From: Anaerolineales bacterium
GTDB lineage: Bacteria > Chloroflexota > Anaerolineae > Anaerolineales > Villigracilaceae
Direction of reading: 5' to 3'
NCBI GenBank assembly: GCA_016934715.1
Contig: JAFGSI010000018.1
Span: 111,184-175,183, forward strand
Length of the DNA: 64,000 nucleotides
Shown here: positions 49,045-58,039 of the stretch, piece by piece
Position numbering within the stretch: position 1 is the stretch's first letter
Layout: every line of letters starts with the position of its first letter
Program-made: the position numbers and the translations under genes
Notes under the pieces: model-generated
The model's input: the letters and a program-made list of their open reading frames with translations, nothing else
Database searches by the model: none
Told to the model about the DNA's origin: nothing

Positions 49045-49350
49045 TTGGAGACCCCCCATGGCCAGGGACTTCACGGTCGTCCGCCCAGAGGCTGCCTCCG
49101 TTTTGACAGGGCCCGCCATGCCGAGGGGGATCGATGCTTCACGCTGTGCGGGCAGTCCTACGGCGGCAGGATCGCCCAGCCCTATCGGGCACAGCACCCG
49201 GAGACCGTCACGGCCGGGTTGCTCTCCGGTACCGGCCCGCTACGAACGGCTCTTTGGCCGCCTCCTTGAAACCGTCCTCACCCCGCACTGGGCCACACGG
49301 CCCCTGCGGGTCGAACTGCCATCAGGCGAGAATCGACAGGAACAAACATG
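49045..49350 (+). pseudogene. Alpha/beta-hydrolase remnant
   Basis: One frame reads 'CFTLCGQSYGGRIAQPYRAQHPETV', with the GQSYGG nucleophile elbow of alpha/beta hydrolases. Then, after a frameshift near 49235, another frame continues 'YERLFGRLLETVLTPHW', as in hydrolases of this family. Both the N-terminal part (before the elbow) and the C-terminal His region are missing. It is a decayed gene of about 100 codons. Confidence 0.5.
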
Positions 49351-49968
49351 AAACTCAATCACTTCATCGACACCAACAAGGGCATCTCCTGCCTGGTCAT
49401 CCTGGGGCTGATGGCCTGGTTCGCGCGCTGGGACAACCCGGCCGCCTGGGTCTACCTGGCCTTGCACGGGACCTACGGCCTGCTGTGGGTCATGAAAACC
49501 CGGCTCTTTCCGGATGCCCGCTGGACCCGCAAGACCAGTCTGTGGTTCGGGCTGGTCGCCTGGGGCGCGCTGACGTTGTACTGGATCCCGGCCTACCTGC
49601 TGATCCGCTACGACGTCCAGGTCCCCTTCTGGCTGCTGGCGGTCGCCATCAGCCTCAATCTCTTCGGCGTCTTCTTCGTTTTCAGCGCCGACATGCAGAA
49701 GTTCACCGCCCTGAAACTGCGCCCCGACCAACTGATCACCGACGGGATGTTCGCCCTGGCGCGCAACATCAACTACTTCGGCGAGCTGCTGATCTATACC
49801 GCCTTCGCCCTGCTGGCGATGACCTGGCTGGCTTTCGTGCCTCTGACCCTGTTCATCATCTTCTTCTGGATTCCCAACATGGCCCGCAAAGACAAAATCC
49901 TCTCCGGCCTGCCAGGGTTTAAAGAATACAAGCAGAGGACAAAAGCCTTCTTCCCATTCCTGTTCTAG
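49348..49968 (+). CDS. ICMT/DUF1295-like membrane methyltransferase or reductase
   Basis: 206 residues with about five transmembrane helices. The motif 'ARNINYFGELLIYTAFALLA' (in part: RNINYFGE) is the conserved C-terminal signature of the isoprenylcysteine-methyltransferase/steroid-reductase superfamily, and 'PGFKEYKQRTKAFFPF' (in part) ends the protein as expected. It likely modifies a lipid-like substrate in the membrane. It starts next to the hydrolase remnant. Confidence 0.82.
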   Translation: MKLNHFIDTNKGISCLVILGLMAWFARWDNPAAWVYLALHGTYGLLWVMKTRLFPDARWTRKTSLWFGLVAWGALTLYWIPAYLLIRYDVQVPFWLLAVAISLNLFGVFFVFSADMQKFTALKLRPDQLITDGMFALARNINYFGELLIYTAFALLAMTWLAFVPLTLFIIFFWIPNMARKDKILSGLPGFKEYKQRTKAFFPFLF

Positions 49969-50013
49969 AAGAACCCGGTTATACTCGTCGGGAAAGCAAT
50001 CGATCTTCCACAT

Positions 50014-50032
50014 GGCGGGGCCGCGCCCCGCC
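50014..50032. terminator. GC-rich hairpin between the methyltransferase-like gene and the esterase
   Basis: A perfect 7-bp stem (50014-50020 and 50026-50032) with a 5-nt loop, followed by GTGCGTTTAG. It is a weak terminator for the gene ending at 49968, and it argues against a start at the ATG at 50012. Confidence 0.5.
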
Positions 50033-50059
50033 GTGCGTTTAGAGGACGGTTTCCGATCC

Positions 50060-50965
50060 ATGCCCAGTGTCCGTGCCCAGCTCATCCAGCGCATCATGAA
50101 GGACCTGCGGGACGCCAGCCTGGCCGGCGTCCCGCTGTCCGAACGGCGCCTGAAATTTGACGAGGCCGCTCGACGCGGGATCCGTATCCCATCCGAGGTC
50201 CTGGTCCGGCCGGCGGTCGTGGACGGCATGCCGGCCGAGTGGATCGAACCGGCCAACGCCACACCAGGGCATTTCATCCTCTATCTGCACGGCGGCGGAT
50301 ACACCCTCGGATCGCTGGACACCCATCGCGGCCTGGTCGCCCGGATCGCCCTGGCCAGCCGGGCGCGCTTGCTGCAGATCGACTACCGTCTGGCTCCCGA
50401 GCACCCTTTCCCCGCCGCCCTGGAGGACGCCCAGAAAGCCTATCATTGGATGCTCTGGCAGGGCGTCCCAGTCCCTGGGCTGGTGCTCGGCGGGGATTCG
50501 GCCGGGGGTGGCCTGGCACTCGCCACCGCCCTCAGCCTGCGTGACGCCGGCGAAGCCCTGCCGGCGGCCCTGTTCCTGCTCTCCCCCTGGACCGACCTGA
50601 CCATCTCCGGTCCTTCCGCCCGGGAACGCCTCGACCGTGACCCGGTCCTGTCTTCGCCGTCCGAGTGGCGGCCCGAGGAATACGCCGGCCTGGAACCCCT
50701 GACCCACCCGCTGATCTCGCCCCTTTTCGCCGACCTGGAAGATCTGCCGCCCATGCTGATCCAGGTCGGCACGGAGGAGATCCTCTTCGACGACTCCACC
50801 CGCCTGGCCGAGATGGCCCACGCAGCCGGGATTGATGCTACAATTGAAATCTGGGAAGGGTTGTGGCATGTTTTCCAGGGCTTTGCTCCCTACCTGCCGG
50901 AGGCCCAGAAAGCGATCGATTCGATCGGCTCCTACATAAGAATGCATCTGGAGGAGAAGACTTGA
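50060..50965 (+). CDS. Alpha/beta hydrolase, hormone-sensitive-lipase family
   Basis: 301 residues from the ATG at 50060. LHGGGYTLG is the oxyanion-hole HGGG motif, GGDSAGGG the nucleophile elbow, 'GTEEILFDDS' holds the acid and 'GLWHVFQGF' the His. This is the HSL (class IV) carboxylesterase type, acting on short acyl esters in the cytoplasm. The TTG start of pepA overlaps the stop by 4 bp, so the two are translationally coupled. Confidence 0.94.
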   Translation: MPSVRAQLIQRIMKDLRDASLAGVPLSERRLKFDEAARRGIRIPSEVLVRPAVVDGMPAEWIEPANATPGHFILYLHGGGYTLGSLDTHRGLVARIALASRARLLQIDYRLAPEHPFPAALEDAQKAYHWMLWQGVPVPGLVLGGDSAGGGLALATALSLRDAGEALPAALFLLSPWTDLTISGPSARERLDRDPVLSSPSEWRPEEYAGLEPLTHPLISPLFADLEDLPPMLIQVGTEEILFDDSTRLAEMAHAAGIDATIEIWEGLWHVFQGFAPYLPEAQKAIDSIGSYIRMHLEEKT

Positions 50966-52383
50966 ACACCCATCTCACCCTTGTCGTAACCAGGCCCTCG
51001 GATGGGCCAGCCGGGCTGCGGGTCCTCTTCGCCTGCGCGCCCGAGACCCTGAGTCTCGACTCGCCCGGTACCGAAGCCGGTGACGTGCGCTTTGACCAGG
51101 CTGCCCGAAAAGCCGTTGTCTCGCTGGGTAAGCAGGACAGGATCAACGCCGAGACGATCCGGCAGGCCGGAGGGCTGCTGGCCCGCTGGCTGGCCAGGAA
51201 CGGTGCGACGGAGGCCGGGGTCGAGCTGGCCTCCCTGGCCATCTCCGGACTGCCAGCCGCCCAGGCTGCCGCCTCTTTGACCGAGGGATTGCTGCTCGGC
51301 GCCTACCAATTTACAACCTACAAGTCGGATAAGGGGGGAAAAACGGCTCCCGCCATCAGCCTGCTGACGGAGGAGATCACGGCTGTGCAACCTGCCGTTG
51401 AGGAGGCCCAGATTGTGGCCGAGGCCGTCAACCTGGCCCGCGACTGGTCCCACGAACCGCCCAACGTGATCAACCCGGTCTCCCTGGCCGAGCGCACCCG
51501 CGCCCTGGCCAGCGCAGCAGGCCTGAAATGTAGCGTCCTGGATGACGCCCAGCTAGCCGAGCTGGGCGCCGGGGCGATCGTGTCGGTCGGCATGGGCAGC
51601 GAACACCCCTCGCGCCTGATCCTGCTCGAGCACCAGGGCGATTGGGGGGAGAACGTTCCGCCCATCGTCCTGGTTGGGAAAGCCCTGACGTTCGACTCCG
51701 GCGGGTACTCGCTTAAATCCTCCGAGGGGATCGTCGGCATGAAGTATGACAAATCCGGCGCCATGGCTGTCATCGCGACCCTGTGGGCGGCCGCCCGTCT
51801 GAAATTGCGGACCCCCCTCCTGGGAGTGATCGCCGCGGCCGAGAACATGATCTCCGGCGAGGCCTATCACCCCGACGATATCATCCAGACCCTCTCCGGC
51901 AAGACGGTCGAGGTGATCAGCACCGATGCGGAGGGCCGGCTGGTACTGGCAGACGCCCTGACATATGTCCAGCAAGAATATGAGCCGCGCCAGGTCATCG
52001 ACATCGCCACCCTGACCGGCGGCGTGGTGGTGGCCCTCGGTTCGGTGCGAGCCGGCCTGATGAGCAACGACGACGACCTGGCGGCCGCCCTGCTGGCGGC
52101 TGGCGAACGGGCTCACGAACGCCTGTGGCGCCTGCCGCTCGACGAGGCGTATTTTGAGCTGATCAAGGGCACCGAGGCTGACCTCAAGAACAGCGGCGGG
52201 CGCAAGGCTTCGGCGATCATCGGCGGTTTGTTCCTCAAGCAATTCGTCTCCGACGGGATCCCCTGGGCTCACGTGGACATCGCCGGAGTGATGAATTCCG
52301 AAAAGGAGGGACCCTATTCTCCGAAAGGCGCCAGCGGCTTCGGGGTCCGCCTTTTCATCGAATACCTGAGCAGCCTGACCTGA
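50962..52383 (+). CDS. pepA: Leucyl aminopeptidase, M17 family
   Basis: 473 residues from a TTG at 50962, with GGAGGAGAAGAC immediately upstream and overlapping the esterase stop. The signature STDAEGRLVLADAL holds the metal-binding Asp and Glu, and 'VGKALTFDSGGYSLK' (in part: KALTFDSGG) and 'MKYDKSGA' carry the Lys and Asp metal ligands. The N-terminal alpha/beta domain (1-150) is divergent, as usual. It releases N-terminal residues from peptides in the cytoplasm. Length and catalytic residues are intact. Confidence 0.95.
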   Translation: MNTHLTLVVTRPSDGPAGLRVLFACAPETLSLDSPGTEAGDVRFDQAARKAVVSLGKQDRINAETIRQAGGLLARWLARNGATEAGVELASLAISGLPAAQAAASLTEGLLLGAYQFTTYKSDKGGKTAPAISLLTEEITAVQPAVEEAQIVAEAVNLARDWSHEPPNVINPVSLAERTRALASAAGLKCSVLDDAQLAELGAGAIVSVGMGSEHPSRLILLEHQGDWGENVPPIVLVGKALTFDSGGYSLKSSEGIVGMKYDKSGAMAVIATLWAAARLKLRTPLLGVIAAAENMISGEAYHPDDIIQTLSGKTVEVISTDAEGRLVLADALTYVQQEYEPRQVIDIATLTGGVVVALGSVRAGLMSNDDDLAAALLAAGERAHERLWRLPLDEAYFELIKGTEADLKNSGGRKASAIIGGLFLKQFVSDGIPWAHVDIAGVMNSEKEGPYSPKGASGFGVRLFIEYLSSLT

Positions 52384-52390
52384 AATTCCT

Positions 52391-52419
52391 CCTCCCGCCT
52401 CCGACCAGATCGCGGGAGG
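52391..52419 (+). terminator. Weak hairpin after pepA
   Basis: An 8-bp stem (52391-52398 and 52412-52419) with a 13-nt loop followed by TTTCC. Probably a partial terminator between pepA and prs. Confidence 0.45.
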
Positions 52420-52469
52420 TTTCCAACCCGTAGTAAACACTGGCACCTTTCGAGGAGAAAAGTTTAACG

Positions 52470-53462
52470 ATGGAAGAACACAAGATGGACCTGCAGGATG
52501 TCCGATTCTTCTGCGGCCAATCGCACCGTGCCATGGCCAGGGGGATTGCCGATTACCTTGCTGTTCCTCTGGAGAAGTCGACCTTCCGCCGCTTCAGCAA
52601 CGATTGTATCGAGGTGCAGTTGGGAGCCAGCGTGCGTGAGCGGACCGTTTTCATCATCCAGTCGCTGGTCCGGCCAGTCAGTGACAACCTGCTCGAATTG
52701 CTGATGATGATCGACGTCGCCCGCAGCGCCGGGGCACGCCACATCCATACCATCATCCCCTATTACGCCTACGCTCGATCCGACAAGAAGGATGCTCCGC
52801 GCATCTCGATCACTGCCCGCCTGGTAGCCGACCTGCTCGCCACGGCTGGTGCCAGCCATTTCATGACCATGACCCTGCACTCGCCACAGGTTCACGGCTT
52901 CTTCTCGATCCCGACCGATGTCCTGACTGCCCGCACCGAGTTCGCCCGCTATATCGCCGAGCGTGACCTGAAAAAGACCGTGGTGGTCGCCCCCGACGTC
53001 GGACACGCCAAGTCGGCCGCCCGCTTCGCCCGCATGCTCGAACTGCCGGTCGTCGCCGCCAACAAGGAGCGCATTTCCGACAGCGAAGTGCGCATCAGTG
53101 GCCTTTTCGGACGCCAGGTGCGCAAGTACCGCCAGGCCCTGATCTACGACGACGAGATCGCCACCGGTGGCTCGGTCGTCGAGGTCTGCAAGGAGCTGGT
53201 CCACAACGGCGTCGAGGAGATCGTTGCCATCTGCACCCACGGGGTCTACTCCGGAAAGGCCTTCGCGCGGCTGGCAGGCATTCCACAGATTGTCGAACTG
53301 ATCACCACCGACACCGTCCCGCAGCGTCCCGACAGGTGCCCGCTCAAGCTGACCGTCCTGCCGGTGGCCCACCTGTTCGGCGAGGCCATCTGGCGCAATT
53401 ACAACCGCCAATCGATCGGCGGCCTGTACACCTACTGGCGGGAAGAGACCGACAACGATTGA
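52470..53462 (+). CDS. prs: Ribose-phosphate pyrophosphokinase
   Basis: 330 residues from the ATG at 52470, after GAGGAGAAAAG. It makes PRPP from ribose 5-phosphate and ATP for purine, pyrimidine, His and Trp synthesis. 'YYAYARSDKKDAPRISITARLVADLL' (in part: PYYAYARSDKK) holds the ATP-site residues, 'MTLHSPQVHGFF' (in part) the catalytic-loop region, and 'IYDDEIATGGSVV' the PRPP-binding loop. In the usual DD-x-I-D-T-G-G the second Asp is replaced by Ala (DEIATGG), a small deviation. It starts a run of four closely spaced genes. Confidence 0.95.
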   Translation: MEEHKMDLQDVRFFCGQSHRAMARGIADYLAVPLEKSTFRRFSNDCIEVQLGASVRERTVFIIQSLVRPVSDNLLELLMMIDVARSAGARHIHTIIPYYAYARSDKKDAPRISITARLVADLLATAGASHFMTMTLHSPQVHGFFSIPTDVLTARTEFARYIAERDLKKTVVVAPDVGHAKSAARFARMLELPVVAANKERISDSEVRISGLFGRQVRKYRQALIYDDEIATGGSVVEVCKELVHNGVEEIVAICTHGVYSGKAFARLAGIPQIVELITTDTVPQRPDRCPLKLTVLPVAHLFGEAIWRNYNRQSIGGLYTYWREETDND

Positions 53463-53475
53463 GAAAGGGAATCGC

Positions 53476-53763
53476 ATGAGCGCATATGTGATCGTCGACA
53501 TCGAAGTCACCGACCCGGTCGGGTACGAGGACTACAAGCAGCGCGCAGCCCCGATCGTCGGACTGTACGGCGGGAAGTACCTCGCCCGCGGCGGCCCCAA
53601 CGAAACCCTGGAAGGCGACTGGCAGCCCCACCGCCTGGTCATCCTCGAATTCGACTCGCCAGCGCGCGCCCGGGAATGGCTGACTTCGCCCGAGTATGCC
53701 CCGGCCCGCGCCCTGCGCCACAAATACGCCCGCACCAACATGGTCCTGGTGGAGGGGACATGA
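53476..53763 (+). CDS. DUF1330 family protein
   Basis: 95 residues from the ATG at 53476, with AAAGGGA upstream. 'AYVIVDIEVTDPVGYEDYKQRA' (in part) and 'GGKYLARGGPNETLEGDW' (in part) and a terminal 'TNMVLVEG' are the DUF1330 ferredoxin-like dimeric alpha/beta barrel pattern. These proteins are small and their function is unknown; a role in oxidation or binding of small molecules is only inference. It lies 14 bp after prs and overlaps the next ATG by 4 bp. Confidence 0.9.
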   Translation: MSAYVIVDIEVTDPVGYEDYKQRAAPIVGLYGGKYLARGGPNETLEGDWQPHRLVILEFDSPARAREWLTSPEYAPARALRHKYARTNMVLVEGT

Positions 53764-54560
53764 CCGCTCTCGGAGAGGTTCTGGCCGTCGGCCGTACAGC
53801 GGAGATCTACGCCTGGCACGAGGGCCAGGTCCTCAAGTTGTTTCACAACTGGTTCAGCCTCGAGAACATCCAGTACGAACAGCGCCTCAACCGGCTGGTC
53901 CACGAGGCCGGCGTTCCGTCTCCACAGGTGGGCGAGATCGTCCGGGTGGACGGCCGCAACGGGCTGGTCTACGAGCGCCTGGACGGCGACTCGATGGGGT
54001 CACTCCTGCGCCAGCAACCCGGCAGGGTCCTCGTCTTCGCCCGCAGGACGGCCGAACTGCAGGCCCGGATGCACGCCACCGCGATCAGCCTGGAACTGCC
54101 AGCACAGCGCGCACGCCTGCAGCGGAAGATCGCCGCGGCCGACCCGCTGCCCGCGGCCGTCAAACAGGCCGCCCTGACCGCCCTCGAGTCCCTGCCCGAT
54201 GGTGACCGCGTTTGCCACGGCGACTTCCATCCCGGCAACATCCAGATGACCTCCGGCGACCCAGTGATCATCGACTGGATCGACGCCACCCGCGGCAACC
54301 CGCTGGCAGACGTGGCCCGGACCTCGGTCCTGGCCCTCGGCGCAGCCGGGAGCACCCAGACCTCCGGGGGTGTCAAGGTTTTTCTCCACCTGTTCCACGC
54401 CGCCTACCTGCGCCACTACTTCCGCCTGCGCCCCGGCGGGCAGGCCGAGTACCGCCGCTGGCTGCCGGTCGTCGCCGCAGCCCGCCTGAGCGAGAACATC
54501 CCGGAACTCGAAAACTGGCTGATCGCTCGGGCCCGGAAGGGCCTGCCCACAGGACCATGA
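53760..54560 (+). CDS. Aminoglycoside-phosphotransferase (APH)-family kinase
   Basis: 266 residues from the ATG at 53760, whose ATGA overlaps the DUF1330 stop. Kinase-like motifs: 'TAEIYAWHEGQVLKLF' (Lys of the ATP site), HGDFHPGNIQ (catalytic Asp and metal-binding Asn) and IDWIDA (DFG-equivalent, Asp). It phosphorylates a small hydroxylated substrate, not necessarily an antibiotic; no resistance context is visible. Coupled to the GrpB-like gene by a 4-bp overlap. Confidence 0.9.
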   Translation: MTALGEVLAVGRTAEIYAWHEGQVLKLFHNWFSLENIQYEQRLNRLVHEAGVPSPQVGEIVRVDGRNGLVYERLDGDSMGSLLRQQPGRVLVFARRTAELQARMHATAISLELPAQRARLQRKIAAADPLPAAVKQAALTALESLPDGDRVCHGDFHPGNIQMTSGDPVIIDWIDATRGNPLADVARTSVLALGAAGSTQTSGGVKVFLHLFHAAYLRHYFRLRPGGQAEYRRWLPVVAAARLSENIPELENWLIARARKGLPTGP

Positions 54561-55090
54561 GCGCCAAACTGGGCCTGAAGCGCGGCGCCGTCCGGCTGGT
54601 CGACCCGGCAGCCGAATGGACACACCTCTTCCTCCGGGAGCGCGATCGCCTGGCAGCCGCCCTGGCCGGCCTGCCCATCGTTATCGAGCATGTTGGCAGC
54701 ACCTCCATCCCGGACCTGCCCGCCAAGCCGATCATCGACATCGCCCTGGGCATCCCATCCCTGGCCGAGATCAAGACCTACGCGCACCTGCTGGAGGGGA
54801 TCGGCTACACCGATCGCGACGACCGGCACATCGAGGGAGATCGCATGCTGGCCCGGGGCCCGGAGGCAAACCGCACCCATTACGTCCACATCGTCGAACA
54901 CGGCGGAAAGAAGTGGCAGGAGTACATCCTGTTCCGCGATTACTTACGCGATCATCCTTCCGCCCGGGAAGAATATGTCCGCATCAAGACCGCCCTGGCC
55001 GAACGATTCGCCGGCGAACGCGAGAAATACACCGCCGGCAAGCATGATTTCATCCAGCATATCCTTGAAAAGGCCAGGAAGGCAGGCTGA
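54557..55090 (+). CDS. GrpB-family (UPF0157) nucleotidyltransferase-fold protein
   Basis: 177 residues from the ATG at 54557 (ATGA overlap). 'IVIEHVGSTSIPDLPAKPIIDI' (in part: HVGSTSIPDLPAKP) is the GrpB/UPF0157 signature, with the nucleotidyltransferase Gly-Ser and Asp features, and 'ARGPEANRTHYVHIVE' (in part) follows. Members are nucleotidyltransferase-like, some linked to dephospho-CoA kinase; the substrate is unknown. The coupled APH kinase suggests the two act in sequence. Confidence 0.92.
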   Translation: MSAKLGLKRGAVRLVDPAAEWTHLFLRERDRLAAALAGLPIVIEHVGSTSIPDLPAKPIIDIALGIPSLAEIKTYAHLLEGIGYTDRDDRHIEGDRMLARGPEANRTHYVHIVEHGGKKWQEYILFRDYLRDHPSAREEYVRIKTALAERFAGEREKYTAGKHDFIQHILEKARKAG

Positions 55091-55157
55091 TCCTGCTCTC
55101 GATCGTAGGGTGTGTGAACAACGATCCCCCACAACAGAATGATCAGGAGTCAATTCT

Positions 55158-55640
55158 GTGAAGATCAAGATCTTTTCCGTCGGCGGGACGATCGACAAGG
55201 TCTACTTCGACAGCCTGAGCGAGTACCAGGTCGGCCTCCCGACCGTGCGTGAGATCCTCGACGGCCTGCCGATCGCCTTCGAATACGAGATCGAATCCCT
55301 GCTGCGTAAGGACAGCCTGGAGATGGACACCGCCGACCGGCAACGGATTCGGGAGGCGGTCGAACGAGAGACCTGCCGGCGAATTCTGATCACCCACGGG
55401 ACCGACACGATGGTCGAGACGGGCAAGGTCCTGAGCGACATCCCCGGCAAGTGCATCGTCCTGACCGGAGCCATGGAGCCGGCCCACTTCAAATCCAGCG
55501 ACGCGGTATTCAACGTAGGCGTGGCCGTGGGGGCCTTGGCCTCCCTGCCGGACGGTGTCTACCTGGCCATGAACGGGCGCATCTTCGATCCGCACAGGTG
55601 CCGCAAGAACCGCGAACGGCATCTGTTCGAGGAAGTGTAG
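55158..55640 (+). CDS. Single-domain asparaginase-like protein
   Basis: 160 residues from a GTG at 55158, eight bases after AGGAG. VGGTIDK (first Thr site) and [10 protein letters not shown] (second Thr/Asp motif) are the two asparaginase/glutaminase catalytic signatures, and both lie in the N-terminal domain. The usual 330-residue enzyme has a second C-terminal domain, absent here. It is a real short form rather than a truncation, since such asparaginase-domain proteins occur elsewhere. Hydrolysis of an amide is likely but not proven. Confidence 0.82.
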   Translation: MKIKIFSVGGTIDKVYFDSLSEYQVGLPTVREILDGLPIAFEYEIESLLRKDSLEMDTADRQRIREAVERETCRRILITHGTDTMVETGKVLSDIPGKCIVLTGAMEPAHFKSSDAVFNVGVAVGALASLPDGVYLAMNGRIFDPHRCRKNRERHLFEEV

Positions 55641-55647
55641 TTCACGT

Positions 55648-57105
55648 TTGATATTCGAATTCATCTTGATCGCGAGCGCGCTGCTCCTGCTGGTGAGCGT
55701 CCTGGCCAGCAAGGTTTCCGACCGCTTTGGCGTGCCGGCGCTTCTTCTGTTCCTGGTCCTGGGGATGCTGGCGGGCTCCGACGGACCGGGCGGAATCTAC
55801 TTCGACGACCCCGCGATTGCCCAATCCGTAGGCGTGGTCGCCCTGGTTCTGATCCTGTTCTCCGGAGGCATCAATACCGAATGGGAGAGCGTCCGCTCCG
55901 TCATCAGGGAAGGTTTGATCCTCTCCACTCTCGGCGTCTTGATCACGGCGCTGACTGTCGGTCTTTTCGCAAGCATCCTGCTCGAATTCACCCTGGCAGA
56001 GGGAATGCTGCTCGGCGCCATCGTCTCCTCCACCGACGCGGCCGCGGTGTTCTCCGTCCTGCAATCAAAGGGTGTCAGCCTGAAGGGCAAGTTGAAGTCC
56101 GTGCTCGAACTGGAATCGGGCAGCAACGATCCCATGGCGATCTTCCTGACCGTTGGCCTGATCCAGTTGCTCACCCAGCCTGGTTTCTCACTGGCCAGCC
56201 TTTTCAGCTCCTTCATCCTGCAAATGGTGCTTGGCGCGGTGTTGGGATTCGCCGCCGGCAAGCTCATGCTGTTCCTGGTCAACCGCAGCAGATTGGGGTA
56301 TGAGGGTCTTTACCCCGTCATGACCCTGTCCCTGGTGATCCTCACCTACGGCGTCACCGCCCGGATCGGAGGAAACGGTTTCCTGGCAGTCTACATGGCC
56401 GGCATTGTCCTGGGGCGGGATGATTTCATCCACAAGAAAAGCCTGCTGCGGTTTCACGACGGACTGGCCTGGCTGATGCAGATCGCCATGTTCCTGACCC
56501 TGGGACTGCTTGTCTTCCCCACGCACGTGGTGCCCATCATCGGCTCGGGGCTGCTCATCGCCGGATGCCTGATCTTCGTCGCCCGCCCGGTCAGCATCTT
56601 CCTGGGCTTGCTGCCGAGCAGGCTGCATTGGCGCGAAAAGGCCTTCATCTCGTGGGTCGGCCTGCGGGGTGCCGTACCCATCATCCTGGCGACCTTTCCT
56701 CTGCTCGCAAGGCTTCCCAATGCGGAGAACCTTTTCAACATCGTATTCTTCGTCGTTCTCACCTCCGCGTTGCTGCAGGGAACATCCATTCCGCAGGTGG
56801 CGAAATGGCTGAAAGTGGATGCGCCCGTGATTCCCAAACGACAATACCCCATCGAATACACCGGCGCGGAAGGCCTGAAGAGCGAACTCAAGGAATTTCC
56901 CGTTCCACCCGGTACGGGAATGGCCGGGAAAGCCATCTTCGAGTTGGGGCTGCCGGACGACTTCCTGGTCATCCTGATCGCCAGGCAAAATGATTTCCTC
57001 GTCCCCAACGGCGGAATGGTTCTCCAGGCGGGGGATATCCTCCTGGTCCTTTCCGAAAATGAATCCTTCGACATTGTACGGGCGCGATTCTCCGAAAAAA
57101 AATAG
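55648..57105 (+). CDS. CPA1-type K+/H+ (or Na+/H+) antiporter with TrkA-C domain
   Basis: 485 residues from a TTG at 55648, seven bases after the asparaginase stop; an imperfect GAGGAAGTG lies 13 bp upstream. About 12 transmembrane helices are present with the '[11 protein letters not shown]' (in part: ESGSNDP) ion-binding region and '[13 protein letters not shown]'. The C-terminal 85 residues are a TrkA-C type regulatory domain ('[22 protein letters not shown]' in part: [13 protein letters not shown]). This is the NhaP2/YcgO-type arrangement. It exchanges protons for potassium or sodium across the membrane. Confidence 0.93.
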   Translation: MIFEFILIASALLLLVSVLASKVSDRFGVPALLLFLVLGMLAGSDGPGGIYFDDPAIAQSVGVVALVLILFSGGINTEWESVRSVIREGLILSTLGVLITALTVGLFASILLEFTLAEGMLLGAIVSSTDAAAVFSVLQSKGVSLKGKLKSVLELESGSNDPMAIFLTVGLIQLLTQPGFSLASLFSSFILQMVLGAVLGFAAGKLMLFLVNRSRLGYEGLYPVMTLSLVILTYGVTARIGGNGFLAVYMAGIVLGRDDFIHKKSLLRFHDGLAWLMQIAMFLTLGLLVFPTHVVPIIGSGLLIAGCLIFVARPVSIFLGLLPSRLHWREKAFISWVGLRGAVPIILATFPLLARLPNAENLFNIVFFVVLTSALLQGTSIPQVAKWLKVDAPVIPKRQYPIEYTGAEGLKSELKEFPVPPGTGMAGKAIFELGLPDDFLVILIARQNDFLVPNGGMVLQAGDILLVLSENESFDIVRARFSEKK

Positions 57106-57379
57106 TTCCAGGCGGAGCAGACATGCCCAAGGAGGGGCTCCTCCGGATCTGTACTGCCCGCCAGCGCGGGCTTTGTGATGGCTGTTCTGCAAGGCCTTCT
57201 CCCGCAGGCGATCGCGCAGATGGGCTGCCTGAAAAATGAGATCCCCTCACACGATAATGCAGACAGCATCCGGATCGCCAAGCGAATCTGCCGTGCCCTG
57301 GCCAAGCAGCGGCCGGAGCGTGTACGGAACATCCTGCCGATCGATGACCATCCCTTCACAGAAAGGATTTTCCAAAGAA

Positions 57380-57955
57380 ATGCGATCCAACGACATGACC
57401 CGTTCCCCAAAACCCCTGCGCCCATGGAAAACGCTGAGACGTGAGACCCTTCTCAAGCACGGCAGGTTCCTGACCGTCGAAAACCATACCATCCGGCTGC
57501 CCGACGGGCAGGTCATCGACGATTGGCCCTGGCTGATCATCCCCTCGGCGGTGATCGTCCTGGCCCAGACCGCCGAGGGCAAGTATCTCTGCTTCCGGCA
57601 AACCAAGTATGCCGTCGAGGGGACCACCCTGGCTCCGGTCGGGGGAATGCTCGAGCCAGGGGAAGAGCCACTCGCCGCCGCCCGGCGTGAGCTGGGCGAG
57701 GAGACCGGCTACGCCGCCGATGAGTGGATTCCCCTGGGAAGTTACAAGCTCGATCCCAATCGCGGCGTCGCCGACATGCATCTGTTCCTGGCCCGAGGCG
57801 CGCGCCAGGTCTCCGCGCCGGAGAGCGACGATCTGGAAGACCAGGAGTTGCTGCTGCTGGAGCGGGATGAACTCGCGGCCGCCCTGCGTGGGGGCGAGTT
57901 CAAGGTCGTTGCCTGGGCCGCGGTGATCGCCATGGCATTGGAACGGAGCTCCTAG
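57380..57955 (+). CDS. NUDIX hydrolase (ADP-ribose pyrophosphatase-like)
   Basis: 191 residues from the ATG at 57380; a second ATG at 57395 is possible and no strong ribosome site decides. The NUDIX box is 'GGMLEPGEEPLAAARRELGEETGY' (in part: ARRELGEETGY), matching G-x5-E-x7-REUxEExGU. It hydrolyses a nucleoside diphosphate linked to another group, in the cytoplasm. The preceding residues 'ETLLKHGRFLTVENHTIRLPDG' (in part) match the N-terminal part of ADP-ribose pyrophosphatases. Convergent with the lipoyl-NeuD gene, 84 bp apart. Confidence 0.9.
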   Translation: MRSNDMTRSPKPLRPWKTLRRETLLKHGRFLTVENHTIRLPDGQVIDDWPWLIIPSAVIVLAQTAEGKYLCFRQTKYAVEGTTLAPVGGMLEPGEEPLAAARRELGEETGYAADEWIPLGSYKLDPNRGVADMHLFLARGARQVSAPESDDLEDQELLLLERDELAAALRGGEFKVVAWAAVIAMALERSS

Positions 57956-58039
57956 TTCCAGCGCGGGTCCGAAAAACCACTCCAGAGAGCCGTCGGGGCT
58001 GCGCCATATGATGAAAACCGTTTTGTCTGGCGTTGCTTT

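Noticed and set aside
57106..57379. 89-codon open frame before the NUDIX gene
   Set aside because: It overlaps the NUDIX gene in another frame, has no ribosome site, and its product resembles no protein. The gap holds only a small GC-rich hairpin.
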